A DNA stretch of 64,000 nucleotides, taken from Cruorifilaria tuberocauda. Taxonomy: Eukaryota > Nematoda > Chromadorea > Rhabditida > Onchocercidae. The notes under the pieces were generated by a model. The model did not search any database. It worked only from the letters and a program-made list of their open reading frames with translations, and was not told the DNA's origin. The stretch lies in assembly GCA_013365365.1 (NCBI GenBank), contig JABVXU010000002.1, positions 248,001 through 312,000 of the forward strand, given 5' to 3'. Every line of letters starts with the position of its first letter. Position 1 is the first letter of the stretch. Both the position numbers and the translations under genes were made by a program. Shown one piece after another: positions 11,441 through 25,392 of this stretch.

Positions 11441-14400
11441 CTATTTCCGCCAAAACCATCCTTTCACTAAACCGCCAATTCCTTGTTGACTCGCTTCTTG
11501 TTTATCTTGCTTTGATTTGGCTCCTTTTTCTGTCCTTTCACTGCGTTGCGATGTTTCCTTTTTATCCATTGTATAAGAAGCAATCTTCGATTCCAGATCA
11601 GGCATCTGGAAACTATGTTACTTTTTAATGTTACTATATGTTATATAAATATGTTACGCTTTAAATATAATAAAAGTTATTAACAATTATCAACAAATAG
11701 TTTAAACGATGAACATGAATTTAGTGAAGATTCAGTGATTTTCTGAATTTTATTAACGCAGTACTTGTTATTAACACTAATAAATACTAACCTTTATATG
11801 ATTCAAGGCTAAATCAAAGAATATAGGTTTGTTCGGCATGGGGATGAATGAAGGAGGCACTGATATTACACGAATACTTTGGTCTACTTTGTGTAAGTCC
11901 TTGGGTATAATTTTACGAAATTCGTCCAAAGTATCAATGAGCGGCTAAAACATATGATAAAAGCAACAATAATATCAATTATCAATTACAAGTTAGTTTG
12001 GATTTTCTAATCTCTTAAAAAAAATTTATTTGAAATATAGAGATATTGCAAAGCTCATTAAAGGAAATCCATAGAATTAAGCATGACATCAGACTCATGG
12101 TAATATGTGTTAAGAGAATCATTAACACTGTTCAACAGTTGGAAAAAGTTTGAGAAATTTCAAAGATTACTTGTTCGTCAAGTTCAACAAAAAAGCGCAC
12201 CCTACTATCAAAAATTTCTTGTTTTGAATCACACTTGTTGCCCCCTGCAGCTTCAACGAGACGATTTGCTTGCGCAGCAAATTTTGATGCCATTATTTGT
12301 TCGTGCAAATTCTTTAAATCATCCTTAAATTGACCAATCATAATTCATGTGTGGAAGCAATCAAAATTGTTTAAACAAAATTTCTGAACTAAGATATTAT
12401 AGCAGGATCTAATGACCTCTTTTTCCGCGATGAAAGCGTTACTTTTTGGATTTTTCAGTAGCAGTGAAGTGTTTGAAATGCGCTCTATAGCCCGGTCATA
12501 TAAAGCATTGGCTTCATTCCACTTTGCTAAAGCTGCATGTGCTTCAGCCAAACAAAAACATCTAAATGAAAAAAAAATAATATTTTATAGATATGGCTAA
12601 AGCCATTCATATTATAAAAAAACTCTGTATATTCGCAAAAGTACCTCTTTTTAAGAGAAAACGAATAATACATGTTTTATCTGGAAACGAGTACGGTTGA
12701 AAGGAACACAAAACTATCACCACCCTGAATAAAATTTTTTAAAAAATGAATAAGACTGCAAGTTTCGGTAATAGGCATCTTGAAAGCAGCAGTAAGAAGA
12801 GAATGTAAAAATAATAAATAGGTGAGTAAAAAACAAAATTATGTAAATGACCAATATTATAATAGGAATTAAACGCATTAAGCTAAGCCCCACTGAAATT
12901 TTATAAAAAAATGAATGAAATTATGGAAGGAACCTTAGTGCTCGATAATATTCTGCTTTCGCTTTGTACGATATTTCCAAATCTTTATTTGTTGTAACAC
13001 CTGGTAGTTTCAAAATTTCACAACTATTTTCAATCACAGTGTCGCATAAACGAATCAAATCTTGTGGTTTGATTTTCTTTTCTGATTGTGTTCTGAAAGA
13101 AGAAACTCATTATGTCATTTAACTTTTGCAAACATTAAAAAGTCGACAGCTAACTGCAAAAAAAAAATCGTTGCATTAAGAATCCGATGACTCCGACATT
13201 ACTCAGAACAAAAGCATAATCATAGAAATAGTGAATTAATGAATCACTGCCTTTACTCCATTGAAAGATCTCAATAAGACAATTTTTAAAAAAAAATCAA
13301 GGAAGGAAGATAATTACTTCGTGTGTGCTATGATCATGACATAGCGTTCAATAGTTCTTTTGAGCCGCATAAATTCCAAATAAATAATGGTCAATCGATT
13401 TGGAGACTGTGCGCCATCCATGTAAGTTCCACCACCCACTAATTTTTTTTGCTCCTCACTCAGTGTTTGTATCACATCGCGAATTCTGCTCAACAATTGC
13501 TCATAAAGAGTCATCTAAAAAAATGAATTTTCTGGAATGCGTATGTTCAATTTAAAATGCTTGTGATTTCTACTTTTCTAAACCAATTCAAATAGCACAT
13601 AACTAACCCAAATATACTAGTTATGTTTATATAACAAAAACACGAAAATATACAAAATTACACAAAAAAATAGATGCTGATCAACAAAGAATCTAACGCG
13701 GTAAGCACAACAATAAATCACCGACATATCATGGGTTCGACAAACTCCCGTAACATCAAGAAAATAATTTTTAATGAAATAATTCTCTACAAATGCGATC
13801 TCATACATGAGATGTTAAGTACCAATGATTGAAAATTGACACAATGTTGCTTAAAAAAAAGACGAAATAAAAACCTAGACACCTGGGCTTGTATTCCCAG
13901 CAATAACCAAAAATACATTTAGTATAAAAGATTTCGAGATGCAAAAATGAAACAAGATTAATTTATGGTGTTTAGGTATGTTGAATAATAAGCAATAATG
14001 TTACAAAAAATACCTTATCTTCGTGAATTGTTGTTTGCGCAAGCTCATGATCAAACTGCTCAAGAGCTTGCAAAAGATTTTTGACATTGTCATTTGTTAC
14101 AGCAACCTTTTCATTAGCCCATTCAATATCTTTTATATAATGCACGACAGCTTTCGTACGCAGCTCCGCTATTAATTTCTGAAAACATTTAATTGCATCT
14201 AACCGAGTGGGAAAAAGCACAATAATTAGATTATAAAAATTTAATCCGATAAATATGAATATTTTGTTCCATGATTTCATAAATAACAAAACCAAGTTCT
14301 TACTGCTTCCGATATGATCATGAAGTAAATGAATTCTAAACTAACGTCAAAGTCTTCCTGTAAAACACCTTCCTCCTCGGTCAGCTGTAGTCTCATGTTG

Positions 14401-15917
14401 ATCATCTCAGACATTGCAACGTCGCAGCTTGCATCATCACCGCAATTGAATTCACAATAACGCATTTGTGGCTGTATTTCTCGACATCTATCACATGAAA
14501 ATGAAGACTCAAGGATTAAATATAATTTAATCCTTTATACTAAACTCATTTGATATATGCTCAAACGAGCTCACCTCACTTTGTAAAGATCCGCTAGATC
14601 AGGCAATTTTACCACAGTAGCTAGTTTTTCATATATTTTTCTGAAAGAACTGGTATTTAGCAACCACATTAAGTTTGAATTGATCTTGAAAAGTTAGTAG
14701 ATTAATGATAAGAATTCACTTTTAAATGAACTTTGACAATTAATAGTTAACTATCAGAATTCGGAAAAAAAAAGTCGGAAAGAGTTAACAGCAGTCAACC
14801 GCAAACTATCTCTTAAACTGAGAAAGTTCCCCAGAATTTATACGAAAAATTTACTTGGCAGTTCTAAAACATTCCAAGGCTCCTTTCCATTCCTTCAGCT
14901 CGAAACGAAGACAACCATGCATCCATGAATTATATGCTTGCGATTCTAATTTTGTCACTCCATCTACCTTAAATATTTCGCCGTTTTTTATCATCCCTTG
15001 CAATAATTAAAAAATTATAAGTTGGAGTTGGAGTCAGATTTTATACCACTATAAGACGGTATAACCAGAAGAAAGTACAGAAATATTTGAAACCAACACG
15101 GTCACAACTTTTGATGATATTTTCAAGACTCGATGCATGCTTCACTGCTCTTCGCAGTTTCCCAATCATATGAAAACGTTTTCTTGAATGCGCATCTTCG
15201 CCAGCCTCTTGTTTTAGCTGAATTGCATACGCCCAATTCCTTTCAGCGTCAAAAATTGCTATTTGCAGAAACCTGACTTTTTTTTGGAATGAATATTCGG
15301 AAAAACGTATTGCTATAATGACAAAAATACTTCTCACAAAAATACAAAAATCCTACTATACCTTTCTTCGGTGACAACATCGAATGCTAGTTTTTTTGAA
15401 ATGAATTTTGCAGTGTGCTTCGAAACACCCTTATGTATATGAGTAAACCCAAGTGATTTTCGAATCCTTCGAACACGACGAGCACAATAACCTCTAAAAT
15501 TTATGTAAAAATTAATTCATTTATATAAATGTTTTCGACAAAAATATTGCTTTTGGCATCATGGTGCCAGGTGCTATTCCAATATCTCATTAGGTTACAA
15601 AAAGACGCAATTTTTTTACCCTTTCAGGATCTACTAAATATACATAATAAATGCTTCTAATCTAAGATAATTGAAATTGTTTTAGATTTTGAGTGCAAAT
15701 GAATTTCCGTCGGTTTCTTTACCACTAAAAATTATAGCATGAAATTACATTTCATCAACGGATTCAGGTGGAGAAAAAAGATAACGAACCGGTATCTTTG
15801 GTAATCTCCATGACGTAACCCATGCTTCTGCTGTGCATCCTTGACTAACTGTAGAATAGAAAGAGTTGCAAAGGATGCCAACACTGCACCCTCTTTTTGA
15901 TGCTCAGCAGTCACCAT
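11441..15917 (-). CDS. srp-68: signal recognition particle subunit SRP68, 630 aa
   Basis: Thirteen exons, all phase-consistent: 15917-15790, 15493-15362, 15272-15098, 14967-14855, 14640-14575, 14487-14346, 14178-14014, 13514-13318, 13092-12934, 12561-12417, 12323-12171, 11944-11792, 11605-11441 (1,893 nt). The length matches known SRP68 (about 620-630). Diagnostic blocks: AQQKHGLRHGDYQRYR followed by a basic stretch (CARRVRRIRKSLGF), the 7SL-RNA-binding region; LRRAVKHASSLE; VDGVTKLESQAYNSWMHG; QPQMRYCEFNCGDD; helical repeats including WNEANALYDRAIER; and a C-terminus IPMPNKPIFFDLALNHI then a charged linker ending GIGGLVKGWFW. SRP68 pairs with SRP72 on SRP RNA and helps target secretory proteins to the ER. 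A TTTCAG site lies 9 nt upstream of the ATG. The gene is divergent from SmD2. Confidence 0.97.
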
Positions 15918-16779
15918 TCCTACCTGAAACATTCTTGAATGAGCTCTGTTTGTAAAAAAGTTCACAGATAACGAAACAATGTGTCATAAAGCAGAATTGT
16001 ACATCCCCATATGCACCTAAAACGATTTCTAATCAGAATATTCGGCTTATTCATATTTTTGATAATCTCCATAACATAATCCTATATAATTGAAAAAAAA
16101 ATGTTTTAGGAAATTCTTCAGGTGATTTTATTCAGCACCTCGATTCTCTCTTTCCTCACCGTCTCAACACCACTATAGGGAGCCTACCACACGAATATAC
16201 CACCAACCCTAAAACACTTAATGAAATGCAGTTTTCACAATAGTAAGAGCTTAATATCACGGTCCGCAAGCAGTCCGGTAGATTCAGTTCAGACTCTAAT
16301 GATGCTTCACTTTAATAAATGTTTGAGGTTGAAATTAGGTAGGGACTATTAGACTGGGAGTAGACCTCTGAAACAGCATTGTTTTTTCCTTAGATAGTTT
16401 GAAGTTGTATTCTGATAAAGAAATTAACAGTTCGATTGTTGCCGCCATAGTTGAGAAAAACTTTTACAGCTATTATAAATTGGGACATTTGTAAGGATTC
16501 AGAAGGCTTCAATAAGAGTATATTTTCGCTAATTTTACATGACTGCTTATAATCCTACCAGTAGTGCTGTTTGAATTGATCATCAGTTGCATCGGAGTGT
16601 GAAATTACATCCGAAATTGAATTTATTTTGTGTTACCATCATCACATATTAAAATACTCATGGCGTTCAGCGTGCTTGACATTTTGCTTCATACCGTTTA
16701 ATATTTCATTTATCCATTCTCTGCCTTTCAGCTTTTTCCTGCAAATTCGTTGTGTCATTGTCACGTTTCATTCAAGCAA
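15918..16779. other. shared divergent upstream region of SRP68 and SmD2
   Basis: 862 bases separate two divergently read housekeeping genes, so this probably carries both promoters. A CTTTCAG at 16,725-16,731 would be a reasonable spliced-leader acceptor for SmD2, giving a 48-nt 5' UTR. No coding exon was found. Confidence 0.5.
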
Positions 16780-17482
16780 ATGGCCACGTAAGTTAATCTT
16801 CACGATTGCATTTTTTAGTTGCTTAGGGGATATCATATATAGATGTAAATGTATATATTATCCTCAACATAAATTACATAAAAAATATATGTAGTATATA
16901 TAAATGAGGAAATAATCTAGATTGGCAAAGCCTCGATCTGAAATGACTCAAGAAGAGTTAGCAGCGAAAGAACAGGAGGAATTCAACGTCGGTCCACTTT
17001 CCGTGCTTACACAATCAGTGAAGAATAACGCACAAGTCTTGATCAACTGTAGAAACAACAAGAAATTGCTTGGTCGTGTAAAAGCTTTCGATAGGTTTAT
17101 CAGTTATTATTATTCTATATAACTAAATATTGTTATTCGCACTAACAACCATAACGAAACCATTATCACCACAAATTTAGATAATGCGTGGCTCCAATTG
17201 CTTCTTATAAGAGTAGCTATTTAAGACTGGAATAGCTATGCAAACCATAGTTTTTAATCTATTATTTCGTAAAGGTAACTAATTTGTGTTTTTTTCAGAC
17301 ATTGTAATATGGTTCTAGAAAATGTTAAAGAAATGTGGACGGAGTTACCAAAGACGGGGAAAGGGAAGAAGAAGGCCAAGCCTGTTGCGAAGGATCGTTT
17401 CATTACAAAAATGTTCCTTCGCGGCGATTCCGTTATCATTATATTGAAAAATCCAGCAGTAGCAGTATCAGAATCCACCTAA
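16780..17482 (+). CDS. snr-4: small nuclear ribonucleoprotein SmD2, 121 aa
   Basis: Three exons: 16780-16787 (only 8 nt), 16921-17094 and 17299-17482, total 366 nt. The first exon encodes ATG GCC AC and is completed by the A of the next exon, giving [16 protein letters not shown]. The Sm fold is clear: [50 protein letters not shown] (Sm1 motif) and [18 protein letters not shown] (Sm2 motif), with a Lys-rich GKGKKKAKP loop between strands as in other SmD2. SmD2 forms part of the heptameric ring on U1, U2, U4 and U5 snRNAs. The usual family length is about 118. A start at the in-frame TTG of exon 2 is not needed once the tiny exon is recognised. Confidence 0.96.
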
Positions 17483-18905
17483 ATAATAGATAAATTCTGT
17501 CCTGAAGAATTAAGAAAGTAAAATTTTCCTGTATTAAGTTTTTTTCGTGCAATGATTTTTCATTTACTGTTATGTTCAAACTTTAAATACATATTTTTAA
17601 ATATAAAGTGCATCTGTCAATAGTTACGACGCATTTTAATACCAGATTCCGAGTTACCGAAATACGAGTTTTTTTATCGAGGTATCCTTAAATTTCGAAA
17701 TGCTGTCGATAGCGATAACAACACAACAATTTCTAAAATCATCAGAATAGAGTATTTCACTGGTGATTCATTTAGCGGAATTTTTTCATTCATAAAATGT
17801 GTATGAGATGTGATCATATATCTGAATTTTACATAATATTATTGTTCAATGAACGTAATCCAGAAATGCTATCAGGTGTTCATACACGGTCAAGAGATTG
17901 TTCAGCGAATGTATTCGAACTGTCTGGTTAAAGTATGATACTTCTTGAATAAAGACGCATTTAGGATACAATTTTTTAATTCAATGGCTTAATCTAATGT
18001 GATCAAGGAAATCCTGTGGACTTTAGCTATTAATTCCGTACTTCGTAGCCTTCAGATATTCATGCATTCAAAGTTCCGAATTCGGAATAAATCAAGATGT
18101 CTAAGGAACTCCAGTCCGTATTTTCAGTACATTTTGACATATTAAGATTTTTATGGTGATGACTTGTTAATAACCAGTACTACATTTGACGCTTATTTAT
18201 AATTAGTATTGAAAAAGCTCTTTGATATTGTAATGATTAAAACACTGATGTTTTAAAAGGAATTTAAAATGGGAACTAAACCTCACCATTCTCCAAGAAA
18301 TGGTGGCAGTGAAATTCTAAAAAATTCGAATTCATTATTAACGCGAGATTATAATATCTCTATAGTTTGTAATTTGTGGAAAAAACGTTCATTAATTCCG
18401 AGCAGTTTTTTCAACATCGAGATAAAAATCAATTTAATGAACTTGGCTAAAATAAATCTGATAAAATATTCACTTTTAGAAAGAAAATGGTCTAAAATTT
18501 GCAGTCGCAAAATGCTGTTATAAAAATCACCGAAAACATAACAGAAGCATATACCTAAAGCTACTTACAAAATCAGAATGGAAAAGAGGATCGTTTCATG
18601 GAAATATGGAAAAAACGGTTAAGGAAAGTTAAAGAATCATTTTCGTCCCTAAAAAAGTGACACTGGGAGTTACCATAGCAATACAGTAATACAGTAATAA
18701 CTGGAGTTTCAGAACTTTAAAGTTTCAAATACCTAAAATGTAATTATTAGTCCTAAATAAATTCCGTAAAACAATTAAGGAACCGATTAAGGATAGTACA
18801 TAAAAATAAACTGAGAAGGACATTATTGAGAGCGGAGAATGAAAAATGAGAGCAATAACAAGTTTGATGGGAATATATACCTGAGGAAAGCCATTAATTA
18901 AATTT
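17483..18905. other. convergent intergenic region (SmD2 / BSD protein)
   Basis: About 1.4 kb between the 3' ends of two genes. An 84-codon plus-strand frame at 18,269-18,523 begins MGTKPHHSPRNGGSE but matches no family I recognise and has no clear splice partners. I do not call it. Confidence 0.4.
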
Positions 18906-21797
18906 CTATTCATCCCAGTTAATCCACCCATCGCTCTTGCTGGATGAGTTGTTTGAATGAGCTATCGGTGTCCGTAAACCGTCTTCGTCATGCAATTTCT
19001 ATAAAGTTAAAAGTTGAAAATGAAACAATAACGGCGAAGATAAACTTCCAATTGTACTATATAATTGTAGCATACCTGAATCTCAATATTTGTACTGGAA
19101 CATAGGCTCCAGCTTTCGTCCATTGCTGATCGTCTATCTGGGCTGTTCTGACTTTGTGTCGGTTCTGTATCTACACTAAAACAACTCTCAGTCTTATCAA
19201 AACCTGAAAAAAAATTTAAGATAATAAAAAAGTAGGAAGATCCTACCTAATCTTTTTTATTCAAGTGCTGAAGATGTGTTTAATATATATCGGCCTATTT
19301 CTATTGGTAGATAGTATCAGAAGGAATAAACAGTATTCAATCAATTTAAAGAACAGTGATGCAAGGTAATACATTACATTATTAAGTTTTACTAATCACT
19401 CTGATTTTATTCATCATTACTTCCTTCATATCAAAAACTGCTTCAATGTTATCAACAAATTACTTAACTAAATAAATTAAGCACCACGAACATTTTGATG
19501 CACCGATCTGTAAATAAGAAACTAACACAAGTTTTTCTTCCCCAAATTTATCACTTGCTTTTGGCCTTGTATAGTTTCATTTTCATCATATTGTAATAGT
19601 TGTTTTTCGGCATCAACTTTACATCGAACCAATAATTTCATCTGATGAACTTTGTAGAAGTATCTCGCCCAGAAAACCACATTCTCAATTTTTTCAGGTA
19701 CCTTAATTATTCATATTAGCCCTTTCAGCTAAGACGAACACGATATGGATCCTTTTAAATGTGACTGTTATGGCTGATAAATCGCCAATATTTTTACATC
19801 TAGTCATATTTTCCTTCACTAAGTAGGTCAGTACAAAATTTTGGGAATTCATCGCTTGGAATTTTTTCAGCAGACTAATTGCAAACTTTTCAAATTATTA
19901 GAACAGAAAATGCCTTCCTGTAATTACCATTTCTTGATATAAAGCTCTCATTCGAGGACAATTAGCTAGCAAAGCATTGATTTCACTATCATATTCAGTT
20001 AACTTGAAATCATTGCACCACATTTTGAATAATTCCTTATCTCCTTCTGGGATTTTCATATATGTCTCTGGCTTCGTTTGAATTTCATACAAGATGTGCT
20101 GCAAAAGCGATAACTTAATAAAAGATAAAACAACGATTTGAATTATTTGAGTCGAAATTTGCAAATTTATTTGAAAGTCGAAATTCTATTCATTAATCAC
20201 CGCTCAAATGGAAGCTTACTCCTTTTTGTGTGCATGAGCAGAATTTGAAAGGTACCAAAATGTAAATCAAGTGGCATAATATATGAAGCAATGATCAGCA
20301 CTCATCGTAAAGTAGAAAAATTGGTTATGAAGATATTTGGTTAAAAACATATAGCCTTGAAACTTTGAGAAGATTTCATTACTGTTTTTATAAAGTTGGA
20401 AGGTTCTCGAAAATTACATGAGGCAAATCGCTTTTGTTTATAGATTTCTTTGGATAAATGCTTTCTGTGAATTCGTCTTCACCTTCAACCGTATTTTCCT
20501 GTGCAATATTTTTCATCGCATCAACTATCGCTTTTATCCACGAATTATCTGTTATAGTAGGTACTGATGGCAACTTTTGTGCCCATCCACTAGATATTGA
20601 GCTTAATTGTTCAGTCTAAAGAAAGCTGTTCCATGAATCCATTAATTGATTAAAATTGATAGCTACATCTATTTTAAAAGTCGACTAACGATGATCAACT
20701 AATGTGAAGAATAATACTATTATAAACACAAAGTATTTAAACTTTTATGAAAAGATCAATAATAAACAAAATGGAATTCGATTCGATTAAACAAAATGAA
20801 TAAATACGAAGAAAAGTCGTAACTTTCTATGATGATTCTTTTTCCAACTTTGATTAGTTGAACTTTACAAAGATTTCATTTGCAACTCACTTTATTCAAG
20901 TTGTCTTCCATTTTTTTGCTCTCCTCTTTATTATGCTCATCATTCTCTTCTTCCAAGCTGATAATATGTTGCAAATTATAAGCCTGCTGTTTAACACTTT
21001 CAACAGTAGTATTTGCTAGTGCGCTTGCTTCATTGGCTACGGCATCGCTGAACTCTGCTAAATCCTTCTTTATCGATTCGAATGTTAAATAAGTCTGAAA
21101 GTAAACCGTTAAAAACTGTTATAAAATAAGCCCTTTTATCTCATTATTGTTTTGGCAATAAATACTTTTTTCACATTTCCAACAACTCTTTTAACCTTGT
21201 ATTTGATATTCGACAGTTATGTTAGATCAGAATTTGAAAACAAGATCAGATTTAAAAAGTTCGAGCAGTTATACTAACTTATGTCTTCTCAGTTAAACAA
21301 ATAATGCTACAAAGGCGTTGGAGAGATCTTCTAATCCTGATTTACTTATCCATCCGTCTTTGATTTAATATAAGAAATGCAATATTCGCTACTGGAAATA
21401 AGTTACCGCAGCATAAGATTAAGAATATTTTTAAAAAAGTTAAATGAAAATCTTATGAGTAATCTACAAGATGATAGTGCACAATTTTACATCCCTACGG
21501 AAGAAAATATTTTCTTAATTCTCCATAAAACTGCATAAATATAAATATAGGATAATCAGCGCATATAGTAGTACTCATCTTGTTCTTTCCTAATGGGATA
21601 CTGATAATAGCGATATGAATGAAATCAAATGATCGAAATGTCACCTTTTCTTTAGCGGATCGAAACCAAGCTGAACCCATGGTAACCCATTCTTGGAACG
21701 AATCCATATTTCTGGATACTTCTTCCTTCTTGTCATCAGTGGAGTGTCTGTCACTTGCTACTTTTTCCATTTCGGCTGCATTCTCAATACTCGTCAT
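18906..21797 (-). CDS. BSD-domain protein, BSDC1-like, 373 aa
   Basis: Seven phase-consistent exons: 21797-21645, 21094-20891, 20615-20418, 20098-19928, 19701-19527, 19203-19076, 18998-18906 (1,122 nt). The N-terminal half is helical and charged (WVTMGSAWFRSAKEK, then ESIKKDLAEFSDAVANEA), as in BSDC1/SYAP-type proteins. Residues about 188-260 form the BSD domain: LYEIQTKPETYMKIPEGD, LFKMWCNDFKL, CPRMRALYQEMVPEKI and the hallmark FWARYFYKVHQM. The C-terminal third is Ser/acidic with SWSLCSSTNIEIQ and ends DGWINWDE, like the Trp-Glu/Asp tail of vertebrate BSDC1. The biochemical role of this family is poorly defined. A TTTTAG acceptor lies just upstream of the ATG. The exon 5 donor (T|GTTAGT at 19,527) was chosen because it alone keeps frame with exon 6. 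Confidence 0.93.
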
Positions 21798-24700
21798 TTT
21801 ACCATACTAAAATGCCCTCATTTTCAAAAATTAAACTGGAAGTGGCAAGTTAAAAGCTAAATCAAAAGTCCAGTAAACAGAGCTCAAATTTAGAAACACT
21901 TCGCATGAAAGCCACAATCAGAAAACTCTCAATCCCGTCCGCAAAATCAAACACCAACACTAATAAGCACTTCATTTTTGAAGCACCGAATAAACACGGC
22001 CATCTCATGCAACTTGTTTCGTTCAAAAAAGGATGTTGAAAATTAATTTAAAATTTTGTTCTGAAATCGAGCACCATAGTTATTCACACTTATATTGACC
22101 TACGGAAAAACATAAGAATAACATACAATTTATTCCAAGAACAATCCTTCGGAATAAATTTAAACAGTCCTGTTTTAATACTAAAGTGTAATTGTTCTTT
22201 CTTAATTTTAAATTTAGTTTTTCATTAAATTTTCTAATACATTTAGTCGTATATATATATATATATATATATGCTTCAATGATATATCATCAACGATTAT
22301 AAATTTTAGTTTTGAAATTTAAACTAAGTTGCCCAATTTTTTTTCTAGTGTTTTCTTATTCCTTAGCACATACTTCCAATATTCATTCATTTACTTTTTC
22401 CCCATCTTCCGGATTATTCCAGACGGGAAAAACTATGATAGTTCTGAACTTAGAATAGATTATATGTAAGAAACATTCAACAATTTCAGGATCACATTAA
22501 AAAAAGATTAGCAAGAATGTTTCAACAGATAATTATTGTCTGGTCGTTTTATTTTTACTACAAATTACTTATAATGCAGACATTACTGACCATTTTTTTT
22601 GCCTATATTCGATTTCTACGATACAAATTCAAGGAGAAGTATTTTTTACTTTATTTACTTGTTGATAATTATTACAACTTCTCTTCAACCTTATGATACT
22701 AAGCGTTTATTGTTCTCCGTGACATACCTTGTATTAATAGTCCACCGATAATTATAAAGAAATCTTATGTATTATATTCTGTCCAAAGGTCAAACTAGTG
22801 TTAAAATTATTGTAATGAAGATCGGGCGGCTCCCGCTTTTCTCTGCAGTTGGATCGAAAAATTTTTTGTGGTATATATATCCAAGAAAAATAGATGAATA
22901 AAGTTAACATTTCCGAAGAAGCATATTTCGTAGGTATATGTGAGTGGCTATAATTTAATTCAATTTTGTCTTTCCACATTTATTTGTATTTTATCTTTGA
23001 TTTTGATTTTGGAATAAGCTTTCGGAGCTTGGTTTGTTCATAAATTCTTATATCCAAGAATTTGGAAACGACTCGAATGGAACAAGTCACTTCTATCAAG
23101 CCGCTATCTATCTAAACTGGAAATATTGTCATTTCAGTTATTTAGAAAGGAAAGGCTTTTCAAAATATTGAGCAAGGAATTCATTTGTTTCACTGATTTA
23201 CACTAATTAATTTGGTCAACATTTTGATAAAACTGAAAAATTGTCAAATAAAAGATAATGAGAAAATTTTTAAATTCAGCCAATTGGATATGACAAAAAG
23301 CCTTACATTCAGTTTGTACTGATCAAAGTGTTTAACATCTTTTTTATATTCTGTCGATTATTTATTAGTGTATTGGAATTATAACAAATTAAGAGTTTAG
23401 ATCGACAAGTTTGATCATTTCATTGGATACATCTAAAACTTCTGTTCAAGATTATCTACAATTGTCTAAATTACCTTGGTCACTGAAATCATTATGAGTG
23501 GTAGAAATAACGCCAAAGTACTACAAATACGACGAAATCGTAAAGGACGACGAAAATTATTTATATGGGATTGGATGAAAAGAATCATAAAAAATTTTTG
23601 TATGTGTGTATATTCTTTACAGTTTTCCTAACCAAGAATTTAGAATCATTTTTGACAAAAGCGATTTTATTTCGTTTTCTTGCGCCTCTTACAAATATAA
23701 TTAAATGTGAAGAATAATGTTTGTTAGTCTTTAGAAAGCTTGGGGCTAACTGTATGCTATCATCTGCTAGCTTTCCTTATTTGTTCACCTGATAAGTAAA
23801 TATTGTACACATTATTAAGCAACAAACATGTTCAAAATATAAATATTTCCACTTCATAGAAATATGTGTCGATGGTTTAAACATTTTGAATTATATAGTT
23901 TAATTCAGTTAAGATATATAAAGCAAAACAAAATCATTTCAATATGATATTCACTTCTTTCTTCTGCTACTTAAATTATACCAATTATAACATCCATGCA
24001 TTCTTTGCAAGCTTTTACCAGCTTTTGTAGCAAATGATTCATTCATAAATTCATTAATTATTCAATCATCTATTGAACAACTGAACTGATTCAGATCAAC
24101 CGTACCGTGTATAAATCCATTAATGTTAAAGAATTAAACCGTCATTTTAATTTTCTTTAGCTCTTCATGATAACATCAATTGTGAAGTAATTTGAAATAT
24201 GATAATCTGAAGTAGTTCTCGTTTCAAGGAAATTTACGTTATGCTTTAAGATTTTTTCGAAAAAAATCTACGTAAAAGACTGTATCCAACGATATTTCCG
24301 TAAAATAAATCAGATTTAAATTCTATAGAGAAAGATTGAAACTGAACTAATTTTCAATTCCATCATCACTGTTACTGGTTTGCATCCTAGTAGTAGAGTA
24401 GAGCTTTCCGTTATTTGATATATATTTTTTGATAACTCTAATATATCATGAATTTCAATTCTACCACATTTATAGCTAATACTACTCGTAATAACGAAAG
24501 AATTATTTGGAGTGATTTGTAATTTTTGCAATATATACTACTTGTTCTCTTGTGAACATTCACCAAAACAACGTCAAGTAAAATCTTAACATATTTTTCA
24601 AAATAACATTTGGCTTAAATGAAATGAAATTTATCATAAGTCAGGAGCTATTGATTATTGGTATAGTTTTCTTTTCATTATTTTTGGATAGTTCATTTTT

Positions 24701-25392
24701 CATTTTCCCATGCATTATGATATTGTATGGAAATTTACTTGATGGGAATACGAAGGGATGGTTCCGGACGAATCCCTCACACTATTGTTCTGCTTTTGTT
24801 ATTACGGATCGAATGCCAGAAATTCATTTTATTGGAACAAGTTTTGTATCTTCCTCAGGTTTTCCATATCCTTCATTACTTCCCACTGCTATCCAAAATT
24901 CGTATTTTCTTCAACGATTTCTCGTCATTACCCAATAACTGCCACAGTATGTTATCTATAGAATTTTGAAAGTTTCGAATCTTCGTGAATCAAACTTTCA
25001 AATTTGAATTTATCAAATCAAACACGAATCAAAAATGTAATGGGACTTATAAGAATGAAGAATCTTAATATCGTATCTTTTCTTCCAAACTAATACATTA
25101 CAGGGAATTCAGACCAATTTTTCGGAAAGCTGCTAAAAAGAATCAAAAGAATATTCACGTTTACATTTACATTCTTATCATTTCACCGGAAAGGAAATGT
25201 TGACAGTAGACAGTGTCGCTCAACGGTATTTAATTTGAAATTATTTTCATATTTTTCATAATCATTATTTTCCAAAACAGTAAGTTTCAGTTAGGAGAGA
25301 AGAATTGAATTCATTTTTTCCAAATGAAATAAAATAATTTCATTCTATCAATTGTTAAGGGCAATAGTCATGAGAGAGTTGAAATAGCAGAT
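21798..25392. other. gene-poor intergenic region
   Basis: About 3.6 kb with no supportable gene. It includes a (TA)n run at 22,250-22,272. Overlapping plus-strand frames at 24,624-24,969 are hydrophobic and open in several registers, which argues for composition rather than coding. A 45-codon basic frame starts near 23,492 but has no family match. Confidence 0.4.
22250..22272. repeat. (TA)n microsatellite
   Basis: An uninterrupted alternating TA run of about 23 bases, in intergenic sequence upstream of the BSD-domain gene. Confidence 0.9.

Noticed and set aside
13617..13808. Possible tRNA-like GGTTCGA box near 13,735
   Set aside because: No flanking acceptor, D or anticodon stems could be formed; it lies in an SRP68 intron.
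18269..18523. 84-codon plus-strand frame between SmD2 and the BSD gene
   Set aside because: No family match, no plausible splice partners; repetitive Lys/Ile/Asn composition typical of AT-rich chance frames.
24624..24969. Three overlapping hydrophobic plus-strand frames, considered as a membrane protein or transposon remnant
   Set aside because: Open in all three registers without known motifs; no reverse transcriptase, transposase or terminal repeats seen.
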